Source of the DNA: Pseudomonadota bacterium
Lineage (GTDB): Bacteria > Pseudomonadota > Gammaproteobacteria > Burkholderiales > JAJZUU01
Direction of reading: 5' to 3'
NCBI GenBank assembly: GCA_021848325.1
Contig: JAJZUU010000001.1
Location: 1-64,000 of the forward strand
DNA: 64,000 nucleotides
Shown here: positions 63,725 through 64,000 of the stretch, one piece after another
How the letters are laid out: every line of letters starts with the position of its first letter
How positions within the stretch are numbered: the first letter of the stretch is position 1
The notes under the pieces: model-generated
Seen by the model: only the letters and a program-made list of their open reading frames with translations
Told to the model about the DNA's origin: nothing
Database searches by the model: none
Translations under genes and position numbers: made by a program

Positions 63725-64000
63725 GCCGACACGCCATCCGCCCCCGATACCGGTTCATCCTGTTGCGGGAACAAGGGCCTCCATGAAGTAAATATAGCAG
63801 TTCCGCGGCCCGGTCTCGACGCCAGGCTGCCCCGTCTTGGTCATCGAAGAGCGCCGCCAAAACGTGGCGGGAGCGACGAGAAGCAGGGGACCGCGGGCGG
63901 CCTGCGCCAGTCGGAATGTTTGCCTACCTGCAGGATGGTCATGCCCGCCCTTTTCCGGTCAGGTATGCGCCTGCCCCGATGCGCCCGGACCTACCCGGGA

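Overview
This is a GC-rich chromosomal window from a proteobacterium, probably betaproteobacterial by gene content (low-confidence taxonomy). Most of it is ordinary core genome. It holds the elongasome and cell-wall run (mreB-mreC-mreD-mrdA-rodA-rlpA-dacA-dat-ybeD-lipB-lipA, all minus strand), metH, gatCAB, pyrE, xthA, msrPQ, an Atm1-type ABC exporter, and an operon of glutamate-type dehydrogenase, 2-oxoacid:ferredoxin oxidoreductase and CoA ligase. No tRNA, rRNA or CRISPR array was recognised. Non-routine content: (1) six near-identical copies of a short MITE-like element in two length classes (160 and 199 bp), each ending in GAGCCTGTCGGACTT inverted repeats and flanked on both sides by CTAG, several copies sitting exactly on a TAG stop codon; (2) a ~700 bp non-coding island (45205-45903) with tandem DnaA-box-like sequences, iteron-like TTGAGG repeats, a REP-like hairpin and four consecutive hairpins, three with TAAA or CTAAAG loops, which could be a structured RNA or a non-autonomous IS200/IS605-like element; (3) IS1380-family remnants sharing a 19-bp terminal repeat; (4) a brnTA toxin-antitoxin locus whose toxin frame is broken at an A6 run, and a frameshifted orphan anti-sigma-like gene; (5) some unusual gene architectures: an AhpD-Rieske fusion, a divergent Hfq-like paralog, a porin/PstS-like/GGDEF-EAL three-gene operon, and an O-antigen-ligase-like protein with an inserted soluble domain. 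All calls come from reading the sequence and the supplied ORF translations; no database search was run.
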